A stretch of DNA of 64,000 nucleotides, from contig CANRBC010000008.1 of the NCBI GenBank assembly GCA_947628755.1, positions 1 to 64,000 on the forward strand. Reading direction: 5' to 3'. The notes beneath the pieces are model-generated. The model did not search any database. It was not told the origin of the DNA and saw only the letters and a list, made by a program, of their open reading frames with translations. This DNA comes from an uncultured Clostridia bacterium (GTDB taxonomy: Bacteria > Bacillota > Clostridia > Lachnospirales > CAG-274). Positions 12,100 through 20,880 of the stretch are shown here, one piece after another (position 1 is the first letter of the stretch; each line of letters opens with the position of its first letter). A program made the position numbers and the translations under genes.

Positions 12100-12331
12100 A
12101 GTCTGCTATCATAAACTCCATATCTTCATTTTTTTCAAAAACATCGCCCATTACTTTTACAATATCTCCGTTTCTGAGCTTTTTTCCTCTTAATGTACAC
12201 TTCTCGCCGTTTACACAGACAAAGCCCTCTTGTATTATCAGCTTTGCATCAGAGCCCTGTCCCACTATATTTGCCAGCTTAAGAGCCTGCTGCAGCTTTA
12301 TAAATTCCGTTTTTATATATATCTTGTCCAT
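12089..12331 (-). CDS. rlbA: S4-domain RNA-binding protein RlbA/YaaA
   Basis: The 80-residue protein is a single S4 domain: FIKLQQALKLANIVGQGSDAKL followed in the next segment by IIQEGFVCVNGEKCTLRGKKLRNGD. It sits between dnaN and recF as in Bacillus (yaaA/rlbA). The family is thought to bind RNA, perhaps rRNA, but a precise role is not established. It starts three bases after the dnaN stop and overlaps recF, so all three are translated from one message. Confidence 0.9.
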   Translation of the reverse strand: MDKIYIKTEFIKLQQALKLANIVGQGSDAKLIIQEGFVCVNGEKCTLRGKKLRNGDIVKVMGDVFEKNEDMEFMIADYDS

Positions 12332-12334
12332 ATT

Positions 12335-13447
12335 TTAACCTCTGGGATTTATAGGAAGTATAAGATATTTGTATTCGTCATTTGTAACTCCCGTTATTAC
12401 GCAGGGAGATTTATTTGTATTGAACATTACCTTTACATATTCCTCTTCGCAGGCAGAAAGAACGTCTATAATAAATTTTGCGTTAAAGTTTATAACAAGA
12501 CCCTCGCCTGTTTCCATATTTATGGGTACATCCTCCTCAACATTTCCTATGGAGGAATTGCATGTTATATGCATAAAATTACCTTTAATATCCAGCTTAA
12601 CGTCTGTTTTTCTGCTGTCCTCGGAAACTATTACCGCTCTTTCCAATGAGCTGAGAAAATCAAGAGTATTTACAGTCAAATTAATATCAAAGCTGTTGTT
12701 AAAAAGGTTTTCGTAATTGAGATAATCTCCGTCTAAAAGACGGGATACTATTCTGCATTGCTCCAGCTCAAAAAGTATGTGCATAGATGAAAATACCAGC
12801 TTTATCTTGTTATCGTCATCATCAGGCAAAAGTCTGCAAAGCTCGTTAAGTGCCTTACCCGGAACTACAAATTCGTTATACTCGGTATAATCCACAGGCT
12901 TTCTTCTCCAGCTTACTCTGCATCCGTCTATTGCAGCTATATTCAGATAACCCTCGTCAAATTTAAGCTGTTCGCCTTTAAGTATAGGTCTGCTGTCCTC
13001 TGTGGATATTGAAAATATAGTCTTTTTAATCATATTTTTGAATGTAAAAGAGCCTATTTCTATTTCCGCAATATTGTTGTTGAGCTGCTCCGGCATAGGA
13101 TATTGCTCGGGATTCTGACCTCTTATATTGAATACTGATTTGCCGGATTTTATTTCACAGCTGAAATTTTCATCTGTCTTTATAGTAACGTATTCTCCCG
13201 GGAGCTTTCTTATTATCTCTGAAAAAATTCTGGAGTCTATGGCAACAGCTCCCTTTTCATAAAGCTCAGACTCTATTTCCGTAGTTTCTATACTCAGCTT
13301 AAGGTCGTTGGCTATAAGTCTGAAGCCCTTTCTGTCAGCTATAAGAAGTATACAGCTCAATATGTCTATTGTAGAGCGGGAAGTTACAGCCTTTGAAACA
13401 ATATTTATAGCATTTATAAGATTCTGCTTGCTGCATTCTATATACAT
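12335..13447 (-). CDS. dnaN: DNA polymerase III beta subunit (sliding clamp)
   Basis: The 370-residue protein forms the ring-shaped clamp that holds the replicative polymerase on DNA. Its three clamp-fold domains are visible, opening with MYIECSKQNLINAINIVSKAV and ending with the strand ITGVTNDEYKYLILPINP, as in clamps. I chose the ATG at 13447 because CGGAGGAATTATT places a strong ribosome site at the right distance. A longer frame begins 14 codons upstream but without such a site. The 311 bases upstream to dnaA hold part of oriC. Confidence 0.96.
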   Translation of the reverse strand: MYIECSKQNLINAINIVSKAVTSRSTIDILSCILLIADRKGFRLIANDLKLSIETTEIESELYEKGAVAIDSRIFSEIIRKLPGEYVTIKTDENFSCEIKSGKSVFNIRGQNPEQYPMPEQLNNNIAEIEIGSFTFKNMIKKTIFSISTEDSRPILKGEQLKFDEGYLNIAAIDGCRVSWRRKPVDYTEYNEFVVPGKALNELCRLLPDDDDNKIKLVFSSMHILFELEQCRIVSRLLDGDYLNYENLFNNSFDINLTVNTLDFLSSLERAVIVSEDSRKTDVKLDIKGNFMHITCNSSIGNVEEDVPINMETGEGLVINFNAKFIIDVLSACEEEYVKVMFNTNKSPCVITGVTNDEYKYLILPINPRG

Positions 13448-13758
13448 AATAATTCCTCCGTATATTATAGATAAATAATATATAATCATATTTATATAAA
13501 TAAATATAAATAATAATTATATATATGAAATAAATATATATTTTTTTAGTAGTAGTTATAGTAGTGTATGCAGATACTGTTGATAAGTATATGAAAGCCT
13601 TGAAAATAAGGGAAAAAATTATTAACAAGGTCTGTTGGATATTTGTTGATAAAGCAATAAATATAAACATATATCAACATGGTAAAAAATGGAAGTAAAT
13701 TTTATTTACATTTAATAACAATTAATTATCAACATATATACATAATATTGTGGATAAA
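13448..13758. other. oriC: oriC, dnaA-dnaN part: DnaA boxes and DNA unwinding element
   Basis: This very AT-rich interval has DnaA boxes TGTTGATAA at 13578-13586 and 13644-13652, TTATCAACA at 13726-13734, and the consensus box TGTGGATAA (TTATCCACA reversed) at 13749-13757. At 13547-13564 lies TAGTAGTAGTTATAGTAG, a tandem TAG series that fits the DnaA-trio motif next to a DnaA box, preceded by seven Ts and a run of A/T that would melt easily. Together these mark the strand-opening side of the origin, as between dnaA and dnaN in Bacillus. Confidence 0.85.
13547..13564 (+). other. DnaA-trio element
   Basis: Six tandem trinucleotides read TAG TAG TAG TTA TAG TAG, 13 bases from the DnaA box at 13578. 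In the Bacillus system DnaA polymerises on such trios (3'-GAT-5') from an adjacent box to open the duplex. Confidence 0.7.
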
Positions 13759-15093
13759 TTATCCTGTTATTCTCTTTTCAAGAGCAGATATTTCAGCTGC
13801 CTTTTCTTCATTTTTTTCTATAAGTCTGCTTATTTTGTCACAGCCGTTCATAACTGTGGAGTGGTCTCTGCCTCCGAATTTATCGCCTATTACTTCAAGA
13901 CTGTCCTCCAGCAGCTTTCTGCAAAGATACATTGCCGTATGTCTGTATGTTGTAAGAGGCTGAGTTCTCCTTTTAGAAAGAAGCTCCTCTACTGTTATTT
14001 TATAGAAATCTGCTGTTGTCTGCTGTATATAGTCTATTGTAATATTGCTTTTGGAGGTTCTTATAGTATCCTTTATTACCTCCTCTGCCAAATCCATATC
14101 TATTATTCTGTTGTTAAAACGGGCAAACATTATTATTTTGTTAAGAGCGCCTTCCATTTCTCTTATATTGGAGGTTATGGAATAGGCTATATACTGTAAT
14201 ATTTCCTTTGGAATCCTTATATTTTTGTTTTCCGCCTTTTTTTCGAGTATGGCAGTTCTTGTTTCAAAATCGGGAGATTTAATATCAAATATAAGACCCA
14301 TTGACATTCTGGCTACCAGCCTGTCCGTAAGAGTTTTTATTTCGGAAGGCTTTCTGTCAGAGCACATTACTATTTGCTTTTTAGAATCTATAAGCGTATT
14401 GAAGGTATGGAAAAATTCCTCCTGAGAGCCTTCTTTTCCCGATAAAAACTGAATATCGTCTATTAAAAGAACATCCAGTTTTCTGTATTTTTCTCTGAAT
14501 TCTATTTGTTTTTTATACTGTATGGACTCTATAAGCTCATTTGCAAATCTTTCGCAGGAAACATAGAGTATATTGCAATTAGGATTGTACTGCAATATAT
14601 GATTGCCTATGGCGTGCATAAGATGAGTTTTGCCAAGTCCTACTCCTCCGTACAGAAAAAGAGGATTGTATGTATCGTCCTCGCCGGGATTGTCGGCTAC
14701 GGCTACGGCAGCCGCATGAGCTATGTTGTTGGAAGGACCTACTATAAAGTTGGAAAAAAGAAAGTCGTCTCTCAGTCCGTTTTCCTTTACTCTCAGATTT
14801 TTATAGGTATTGACGCTTTCGTTATTCAGCTCGTTTTCCTTTAAATCGGATTCTATTACAAATTTCATATCCCTGCCGAATACCTGAGTAAGAGCGCTGT
14901 CTATTTTGGCGGAATATTTTTTCTTTATCATATCCTTATATGCCTTGTAGTCCATAGTAAGGGAGCATATAAAAAGATTATCCGTAAATCTGAGAGGTAT
15001 TATAGGCTTTATAAAGGTCTGATATGTAACATCGTTCATTTCAGACATAATTATGATGAGAGCATCCTGCCAATACTGCTCGGCTGTTTTCAT
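13759..15093 (-). CDS. dnaA: Chromosomal replication initiator protein DnaA
   Basis: The 444-residue initiator has an N-terminal helicase-loading domain (KTAEQYWQDALIIIMSEMND), an AAA+ domain with Walker A GGVGLGKTHL and Walker B VLLIDDIQFL, and the domain IV signature FGGRDHSTVMNG that reads the DnaA box. I start it at the ATG at 15093 because AAAGGAG lies 8 bases before it; a possible ATG six codons upstream overlaps that ribosome site. DnaA boxes on both sides suggest autoregulation as well as initiation. Confidence 0.97.
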   Translation of the reverse strand: MKTAEQYWQDALIIIMSEMNDVTYQTFIKPIIPLRFTDNLFICSLTMDYKAYKDMIKKKYSAKIDSALTQVFGRDMKFVIESDLKENELNNESVNTYKNLRVKENGLRDDFLFSNFIVGPSNNIAHAAAVAVADNPGEDDTYNPLFLYGGVGLGKTHLMHAIGNHILQYNPNCNILYVSCERFANELIESIQYKKQIEFREKYRKLDVLLIDDIQFLSGKEGSQEEFFHTFNTLIDSKKQIVMCSDRKPSEIKTLTDRLVARMSMGLIFDIKSPDFETRTAILEKKAENKNIRIPKEILQYIAYSITSNIREMEGALNKIIMFARFNNRIIDMDLAEEVIKDTIRTSKSNITIDYIQQTTADFYKITVEELLSKRRTQPLTTYRHTAMYLCRKLLEDSLEVIGDKFGGRDHSTVMNGCDKISRLIEKNEEKAAEISALEKRITG

Positions 15094-15343
15094 ATTGTTT
15101 ACTCCTTTCATTTAGTATTATTTAAAAATAACTATTTATTGTATTTTTTAAAATTATCAACATTTTTTGATAGTCCTTGAAATAGGGGAAAACATTGACA
15201 TTTTGTGAATAATTCACATAATATCAACAGAGTTATCAACAAAATGTGAATAAAAATGGTCATTTTTAAGGGTATCAAACCTTTAATATTATACCATAAA
15301 TGAGAGAGTAAATCTATTAAAATTTTGAAAATTTTATAAAAAA
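15094..15343. other. oriC: oriC, dnaA upstream part: DnaA box cluster
   Basis: TTATCAACA occurs exactly at 15154-15162 and 15233-15241, a one-mismatch box ATATCAACA at 15221-15229, and TGTGAATAA (TTATTCACA reversed) at 15204-15212 and 15245-15253. This is the box-rich region upstream of dnaA, making a two-part origin around the gene, as known from Bacillus. It also must contain the dnaA promoter. Confidence 0.8.
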
Positions 15344-16105
15344 TTATATGTATATATCTAAGAGTCTTGAAGCATTGTTATAGAATATATTTTCCTTGTC
15401 CTTATCCTTTATTTTTTCAAATATTACGGCTTCAACATACATTTTTGGATTGCATATAGGATAATCCGTTCCAAAGAGTATTTTTTCACTTCCGCATTCC
15501 CTTATTGTATTTTTGACCATACCATAGCGGAATAAACCTGTTCCGCTTATATCCATATAATAATTGTCATATTTTTTAAGCCTGTGTATATGGTTATAAT
15601 AGTCTTCTTTATCTCTTGGATGAGCGCCTACGAATATTATATTGGGGAAATTTTCAAGAGCCTTTACAATACCTTCGTCATTTTGAGTATGTATTGAAAC
15701 TACAAAGCCAAGCTCTGATATTACCTCATATATTTCATGTATATTTTTGTCGTAATAGCTTTCCCAGCCGTTATAATAGGGAACAAGCTCGCCTACTAGC
15801 CTTACTCCCCTTTTATTCATAAAATATAGCTCTTCTATTGATTCCTTTACATAATGAGGATGTATATGTATACCGGGAGTATAAAAGCCCTTCCATTTTT
15901 CACTTAGTTCAAGAGCCGTCATATTGAGCCTGTGTATATCCTCAAATGTATTTACCTTTTCTATTACAGAACCGCATATATGACAGATACCTGAGGATAT
16001 TATATCGTCCTTAAAATTTTCGAGCGTATCTACAATATTGTTGTAAAAACAAGTATTCTGTTTTTTAAGCATAAAGGGATGAGTGTGAAAGTCAATTATT
16101 TTCAT
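15344..16105 (-). CDS. Amidohydrolase-2 family metal-dependent hydrolase
   Basis: The 253-residue protein starts MKIIDFHTHPF with the HxH metal motif, carries GIHIHPHYV near residue 90, SIHTQNDEG near 145, VGAHPRD near 165 and LFGTDYPICNP near the end with the conserved Asp. These are the metal ligands of the TIM-barrel amidohydrolase-2 family. The substrate is unknown. The start at 16105 follows AAAGGAG at a good distance; a longer frame upstream has none. It faces away from argS and shares its orientation with dnaA. Confidence 0.85.
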   Translation of the reverse strand: MKIIDFHTHPFMLKKQNTCFYNNIVDTLENFKDDIISSGICHICGSVIEKVNTFEDIHRLNMTALELSEKWKGFYTPGIHIHPHYVKESIEELYFMNKRGVRLVGELVPYYNGWESYYDKNIHEIYEVISELGFVVSIHTQNDEGIVKALENFPNIIFVGAHPRDKEDYYNHIHRLKKYDNYYMDISGTGLFRYGMVKNTIRECGSEKILFGTDYPICNPKMYVEAVIFEKIKDKDKENIFYNNASRLLDIYI

Positions 16106-16123
16106 ATTTTCTCCTTTTATATT

Positions 16124-16165
16124 ATACCCTTCCATAATAATCATTACAGAAGGGTATTTTTTTAT
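16124..16165. other. Palindrome with T-run between two leftward genes
   Basis: ATACCCTTC (16124-16132) pairs with GAAGGGTAT (16149-16157), followed on the plus strand by TTTTTTTATTT. On the minus strand the same arm leads into TATAAT and AAAGGAG of the amidohydrolase gene. It may be an operator overlapping that promoter rather than a terminator. Confidence 0.4.
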
Positions 16166-16173
16166 TTATATAT

Positions 16174-18108
16174 TCAGTTATTTGTTAAGTATAAATATAC
16201 AATTTTTGCCATTTCGGCTCTTGTTATAATGTCGTCGCCTCTGAAATAATTGTCATTATCCAAAAATCCAAGTCCCTTTAATATAGCGACGCTTCCTTTA
16301 TTAGTATCTTCATAAGGAGAAATATATATATTGAGCTCCGTTATTTTATCATATCCCATAATGTCCGTAAATATATCTGCAAATTCGTAACGTGTCAGAG
16401 GTTTAAGAGGATCTTCTGAATATTTTATATATTTATCTTTATTATTCATAGAATATCTTAAATTGTTGACTGAAGAGAATTTTTCAAAATCGGCAAATGT
16501 AAGAGGCTTTTCTCCTTCAAAATTATCTCCTTCAAAACGGTAGTCCATATAAAGGAGCTTTGTGGCTATATCAGCATACCATTGATCATTTATATCTTTA
16601 TATGTATTTATTTTATTATTGTTTTTTGAAATAGGCATACCGTTTTCTATGCTTATAATATCTCCTGTTATTGCATCTACTGCATAAGAAGCATTTATAT
16701 TGTATATATCGTATACATTATATATGCCTGAACTATTGTCTAATTTGGTATAATATGACTTTTCAAGAGGAAATTCACTCATTCCCTTATTAAAAGCCTC
16801 GTCCTTGGTTATTTTGGCATTTAATTTAGGATAATTAAAATAGCTGTTAAGATTAAAATCGGCATACATTATCTGACCGTCTCCGTTGAAGTCTATTCTG
16901 ATGCCCTCGCCTAAGGATTTTATACCGTTTCTGTAAACATCAAAATTAAATACAGGTCTTTCATTATATTCATCTCTGAGAATAAAATCAAGCTGAGGAT
17001 AATTGCTCTTTATAATGGACTCTGCTCTTTCCTTGAGGGCATTTTTGTCTGTATTTTCATTTTCTTCATAGTCCATGAATTTATTATAGCTTGTTAGTCT
17101 TCCATCCTGGTCAAAAGTAGCATACAAATCCATATTCTTGCTGTAATTAATATTTAAAACATAGTAATTTTTATTTTCTATTTTTCTTTTATAATAGTTG
17201 TAATTTATATCGGAAACATTTATATTTAAGCCAAAAAGTGAATTGAGCTTATTTACTGCCTCTTCAGGCTTTATTATATTTTTGAAATTATTAATTTCAT
17301 TTTTTTCGGATTCAGTAAGATTTATATTATCGGCTTCATTTACACTCATTTTAACATCGCCTGCCGCCGCTGCTTCTTCTGTGCCATAGTCATAATAAAA
17401 GAAATCATTTTCAAATTTTTCTCCTGTTATGGCGTCCATATAATAAAATTCGGGAGCATAAGCCAGAATTGCATTATATTTTTCATTTTCGTAATCATAT
17501 GTTGTAATGTAAACAAAATCAAATTTATTTTTTAATATTTCTTTTGCCTTTTCTTCTGATATAGTTGAAGCAAAGTTATCTGTCTTTATATTAAAGAGAT
17601 TATAAGGCACGCTTGAATTATTTACAGTGTTTAAATATTTATTTATAGTAACATTTATTTTTCCTGATGAAAAAGGTATTTCTCCGTTAATTATATTATA
17701 GGTGTAAGTAAATGTTTCGTAGTTTGAAAAATAATCAACATACTTTATATTGCTGTAATTATCTCCAAGAATTTTTTTGAGAAAATCATCTGCCGTTTTC
17801 TTACACTGATTTTCATTATATATGTTGGACTTATCACTCTGATTATTATTAAAAAAATAGTTATATATATTGCCCTCCATATCACACGTAACTTCTACGT
17901 ATGAATTATTATCATCATTGTTCCAATTTATATTCAAAAATTTGCTGTTGTTATTAGAATATTCGGAACAATCGAAATTTTTATATTCTCCTATATCAAG
18001 TACATTTTTGACCTTTGAAACAATCTGCTCATAGCCGTTATCCTGAGCATATACATTAATTGATGTCAGCATTACGGCTGACAAAATAATTGATAATAAT
18101 TTTTTCAT
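16174..18108 (-). CDS. Secreted YcdB/PepSY-like protein with SLH-type C-terminus
   Basis: The 644-residue protein has a signal peptide (MKKLLSIILSAVMLTSINVYA, cut near residue 22). The middle (about 30-490) shows repeated units with a lysine-rich helix and a strand pair, such as ENQCKKTADDFLKKILGD, EEKAKEILKNKFDF and KDEAFNKGMSEFP, and phrases like YYMDAITGEK and YAVDAITGDII, which fit YcdB/PepSY-type repeats. The last 140 residues resemble S-layer homology modules (YADIATKLLYM, RYEFADIFTDIMG, ITRAEMAKIVYLYL), which bind cell wall polymers. It is very rich in Asn, Tyr and Lys. The function is unknown; wall-associated location is inferred. Confidence 0.75.
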   Translation of the reverse strand: MKKLLSIILSAVMLTSINVYAQDNGYEQIVSKVKNVLDIGEYKNFDCSEYSNNNSKFLNINWNNDDNNSYVEVTCDMEGNIYNYFFNNNQSDKSNIYNENQCKKTADDFLKKILGDNYSNIKYVDYFSNYETFTYTYNIINGEIPFSSGKINVTINKYLNTVNNSSVPYNLFNIKTDNFASTISEEKAKEILKNKFDFVYITTYDYENEKYNAILAYAPEFYYMDAITGEKFENDFFYYDYGTEEAAAAGDVKMSVNEADNINLTESEKNEINNFKNIIKPEEAVNKLNSLFGLNINVSDINYNYYKRKIENKNYYVLNINYSKNMDLYATFDQDGRLTSYNKFMDYEENENTDKNALKERAESIIKSNYPQLDFILRDEYNERPVFNFDVYRNGIKSLGEGIRIDFNGDGQIMYADFNLNSYFNYPKLNAKITKDEAFNKGMSEFPLEKSYYTKLDNSSGIYNVYDIYNINASYAVDAITGDIISIENGMPISKNNNKINTYKDINDQWYADIATKLLYMDYRFEGDNFEGEKPLTFADFEKFSSVNNLRYSMNNKDKYIKYSEDPLKPLTRYEFADIFTDIMGYDKITELNIYISPYEDTNKGSVAILKGLGFLDNDNYFRGDDIITRAEMAKIVYLYLTNN

Positions 18109-18188
18109 ATAAATTCCTCCTTTTAAATTATATACTTAATAATATTTTATCATAAATAAAGCACAAATACAATAAAAAATACTTGTAT

Positions 18189-18217
18189 TTTACAATATTT
18201 GGTGATACAATTATAAT
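18189..18217 (+). promoter_or_regulatory. Promoter of argS
   Basis: TTTACA and TATAAT are separated by 17 bases and end 30 bases before the chosen start of argS. Confidence 0.65.
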
Positions 18218-18247
18218 GAATAAGTATTGTAATAAGGAGTAATGAAA

Positions 18248-19951
18248 ATGGACTTTATTTATGGTATTTCAGAGGCTGTTTCAAAGGCTTCGGATATAGA
18301 TATAAATGATATAAAGGATTATGTGGAAATTCCTGCCAATAAGGAAATGGGAGATTATGCCTTTCCCTGCTTCAGACTGGCAAAGGTAATGAAAAAAGCT
18401 CCTCAACTTATAGCCAAGGAGCTTGCGGAAAAAATAGAAAAGCCATATTTTGTAAGTAAAATAGAGGTTGTAAACGCATATATAAACTTTTATGTAGACA
18501 AAAGTATATTTGTAAACAACGTTATTACAAATATTATAAAAAAAGGCGATAATTTTATAAAAAGTGATATAGGAAAGGGAAAAACTATTGTTATAGATTA
18601 TTCATCTCCCAATATAGCCAAGCCCTTCCATGTAGGTCATCTCCGTTCAACTGTAATAGGAAATGCTCTCTACAATATATATAATGCTCTCGGCTATAAT
18701 GTAGTAGGTATCAATCATTTGGGAGACTGGGGCACTCAGTTCGGCAAGCTCATAGTTGCTTACAAAATGTGGGGAAACAAAGAGGCTGTGGAAAGAGACG
18801 ATATTAAGGAATTAAGCAGAATATATGTTAAATTCCATGAAGAGGCAGAAAAAAATACTGCTCTTGATGATGAAGCAAGAGGCTGGCTCGTTAAAATGCA
18901 AGAGGGTGATGAGGAGGCGTTATCTCTCTGGAAATGGTTCTATGATATAAGTATGAAGGAATTCAACAGAATATATGACAGACTTGGTATCAAATTTGAC
19001 AGCTATGCAGGAGAGAGCTTTTATAATGACAAAATGGCTGCCGTAGTAGATGAAATAAGAGAAAAGAATTTACTTACGGAAAGTCGCGGCGCTCAAATAG
19101 TCGACCTTGAAAGATATAATATGCCTCCCTGCCTTATATTGAGAAGCGACGGAGGTACACTCTATCCTACAAGAGATATTTCAGCCGCCATATATAGAAT
19201 GAATACCTATAATTTTGAAAAATGTATATATGTAACGGCTCTTGACCAGAATCTTCACTTTGCACAGTGGTTCAAGGTAATAGAGCTTATGGGATACGAT
19301 TGGGCGGACAGGCTTATTCATGTACCCTTTGGTCTTGTAAGTCTTGGCGACGGTAAGCTGAGCACAAGAAAGGGTCATGTAGTGCTTATGGAGGATATTC
19401 TCAATATGTCTGTGGAAAAGACTAAGAATATTATAGAAGAAAAGAATCCAAATCTTGAAAATAAAGATAAAATTGCCGAGGACGTAGGTATAGGCGCAAT
19501 TATATTTGACGACCTTTATAACAGCAGAATAAAAAATGTAGTATTCGATATGGAAAGAATGCTGAATTTTGACGGAGAGACAGGACCTTACGCTCAGTAT
19601 ACCCACGCAAGAGCCTGCAGTATTATAAGAAAGGCAAATGTTAAGGACTACTCCGACCTTGGCAGTATAGACGCTTCACTTATAAGCGATGATGCCAGCG
19701 TAAACGTATGCAAGGTGCTAAATGAATTTACAGGCAAAATACAGGAGGCTGCCGACAAAAATGAGCCTTATATAGTAACAAGGCACATTATAGAAATATG
19801 CAAAGCCTTTAATAAATTCTATAATGAAAACAATATTATGAACAGCGAGGGCGCTGTTAGAAATGCAAGACTTGCTATTGTTATGGCGGTAAGAGATAAC
19901 ATTAAGGCGGGTCTTAAGCTCATAGGACTTAAAGCTCCCGAAGCAATGTAA
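18248..19951 (+). CDS. argS: Arginine-tRNA ligase
   Basis: The 567-residue class I synthetase has the HIGH-type motif HVGHLRS (residues about 127-133), a KMSK-type loop KLSTRKG, and the C-terminal DALR anticodon-binding domain (GPYAQYTHARACSIIRKA onward, ending LKLIGLKAPEAM). It charges tRNA-Arg. Two ATGs lie close together at 18242 and 18248; AAGGAG at 18234-18239 gives the normal spacing to the second, so I use 18248. No T-box is seen upstream. Its terminator palindrome contains a parS site. Confidence 0.96.
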   Translation: MDFIYGISEAVSKASDIDINDIKDYVEIPANKEMGDYAFPCFRLAKVMKKAPQLIAKELAEKIEKPYFVSKIEVVNAYINFYVDKSIFVNNVITNIIKKGDNFIKSDIGKGKTIVIDYSSPNIAKPFHVGHLRSTVIGNALYNIYNALGYNVVGINHLGDWGTQFGKLIVAYKMWGNKEAVERDDIKELSRIYVKFHEEAEKNTALDDEARGWLVKMQEGDEEALSLWKWFYDISMKEFNRIYDRLGIKFDSYAGESFYNDKMAAVVDEIREKNLLTESRGAQIVDLERYNMPPCLILRSDGGTLYPTRDISAAIYRMNTYNFEKCIYVTALDQNLHFAQWFKVIELMGYDWADRLIHVPFGLVSLGDGKLSTRKGHVVLMEDILNMSVEKTKNIIEEKNPNLENKDKIAEDVGIGAIIFDDLYNSRIKNVVFDMERMLNFDGETGPYAQYTHARACSIIRKANVKDYSDLGSIDASLISDDASVNVCKVLNEFTGKIQEAADKNEPYIVTRHIIEICKAFNKFYNENNIMNSEGAVRNARLAIVMAVRDNIKAGLKLIGLKAPEAM

Positions 19952-19968
19952 TTGATGGTAAAGTATTC

Positions 19969-20016
19969 AATAAGGTATAAAATGTTTCACGTGAAACATT
20001 TTATACCTTATTTTTA
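19969..20016 (+). terminator. argS terminator: 44-bp perfect palindrome with embedded parS
   Basis: Bases 19969-20012 are a perfect palindrome with 22-base arms and no spacer, followed by more Ts. The position right after argS and the T-rich end suggest an intrinsic terminator. The centre is a parS site (19983-19998). Confidence 0.7.
19983..19998. other. parS: parS centromere site 1
   Basis: The 16 bases read TGTTTCACGTGAAACA, identical to the Bacillus consensus for Spo0J/ParB binding. It lies 103 bases upstream of parA and about 6 kb from oriC. Confidence 0.95.
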
Positions 20017-20100
20017 ATTTATTGTAGATTTTTATATTAATATGTGGTAAAATAAATTTATAGTAATTGTTGAGCGAAAATATAAATGAGGTATGATATA

Positions 20101-20880
20101 ATGGGAAAGGTAATAGCAATAGCCAATCAGAAGGGCGGCGTAGGAAAAACCACCACAGCTATTAATCTGGCTGCTTTTCTGGCTGAAAAAGGAAAAAATG
20201 TGCTTGTAATAGATTCTGACCCACAGGGAAATACTACTACGGGTCTTGGTATTGACAAGAATAATGTTGAAAATACATTCTATGATTTGATAATGGGTGA
20301 GGCTGATTTTAATGAAACTCTGAACAGGGCTGAATTTGACGAATTCGGTCTTGATTTACTCCCTACGGATATACAATTATCCGGAGCTGAAATAGAGCTT
20401 ATTAATTTCGACAGGAGAGAATATATATTAAAGGATATACTGGATAATAATAATGTAAGAGAAAAATATGATTATGTTCTTATAGATTGTCCACCTTCTC
20501 TCAACATACTTACTCTTAATGCTCTTACATCTGCCAACACTGTGCTTATACCCTTGCAATGCGAATTTCTTGCACTTGAGGGCTTAAGTCAGTTTTTACA
20601 TACCTATCAGCTTGTAAAGGACAGGATGAATAAGGATATAGAAATTGAGGGTATAGTATTTACAATGTTTGACGCCAGAACAAATCTGTCTATGCAGGTG
20701 GTAGAGGAGGTAACAAGCTATCTCGGCTCGGATTTATTTAAGTGCATAATACCGAGAAATGTAAGGCTTAGCGAAGCTCCAAGTCACGGCTTGCCCATAA
20801 ATTTATACGACAGAAAAAGTAAGGGAGCAGAAGCCTACGAGATACTGGCAGATGGAATTATAGAGAAGGAGGAAAAATAA
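20101..20880 (+). CDS. parA: Chromosome partitioning ATPase ParA/Soj
   Basis: The 259-residue deviant Walker ATPase has [16 protein letters not shown] at residues about 8-23, [14 protein letters not shown], and [14 protein letters not shown]. Soj proteins bind DNA as ATP dimers, help move origins and regulate DnaA. I start at the ATG at 20101 ([13 protein letters not shown]), preceded by ATGAGG; an ATG five codons upstream overlaps that ribosome site. It overlaps parB by one base (ATAATG), so the pair is translationally coupled. Confidence 0.96.
   Translation: MGKVIAIANQKGGVGKTTTAINLAAFLAEKGKNVLVIDSDPQGNTTTGLGIDKNNVENTFYDLIMGEADFNETLNRAEFDEFGLDLLPTDIQLSGAEIELINFDRREYILKDILDNNNVREKYDYVLIDCPPSLNILTLNALTSANTVLIPLQCEFLALEGLSQFLHTYQLVKDRMNKDIEIEGIVFTMFDARTNLSMQVVEEVTSYLGSDLFKCIIPRNVRLSEAPSHGLPINLYDRKSKGAEAYEILADGIIEKEEK

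Noticed and set aside
13335..13670. 111-codon minus-strand frame across oriC
   Set aside because: It is a low-complexity Tyr/Ile-rich translation of AT-rich DNA that overlaps the start of dnaN and the DnaA boxes.
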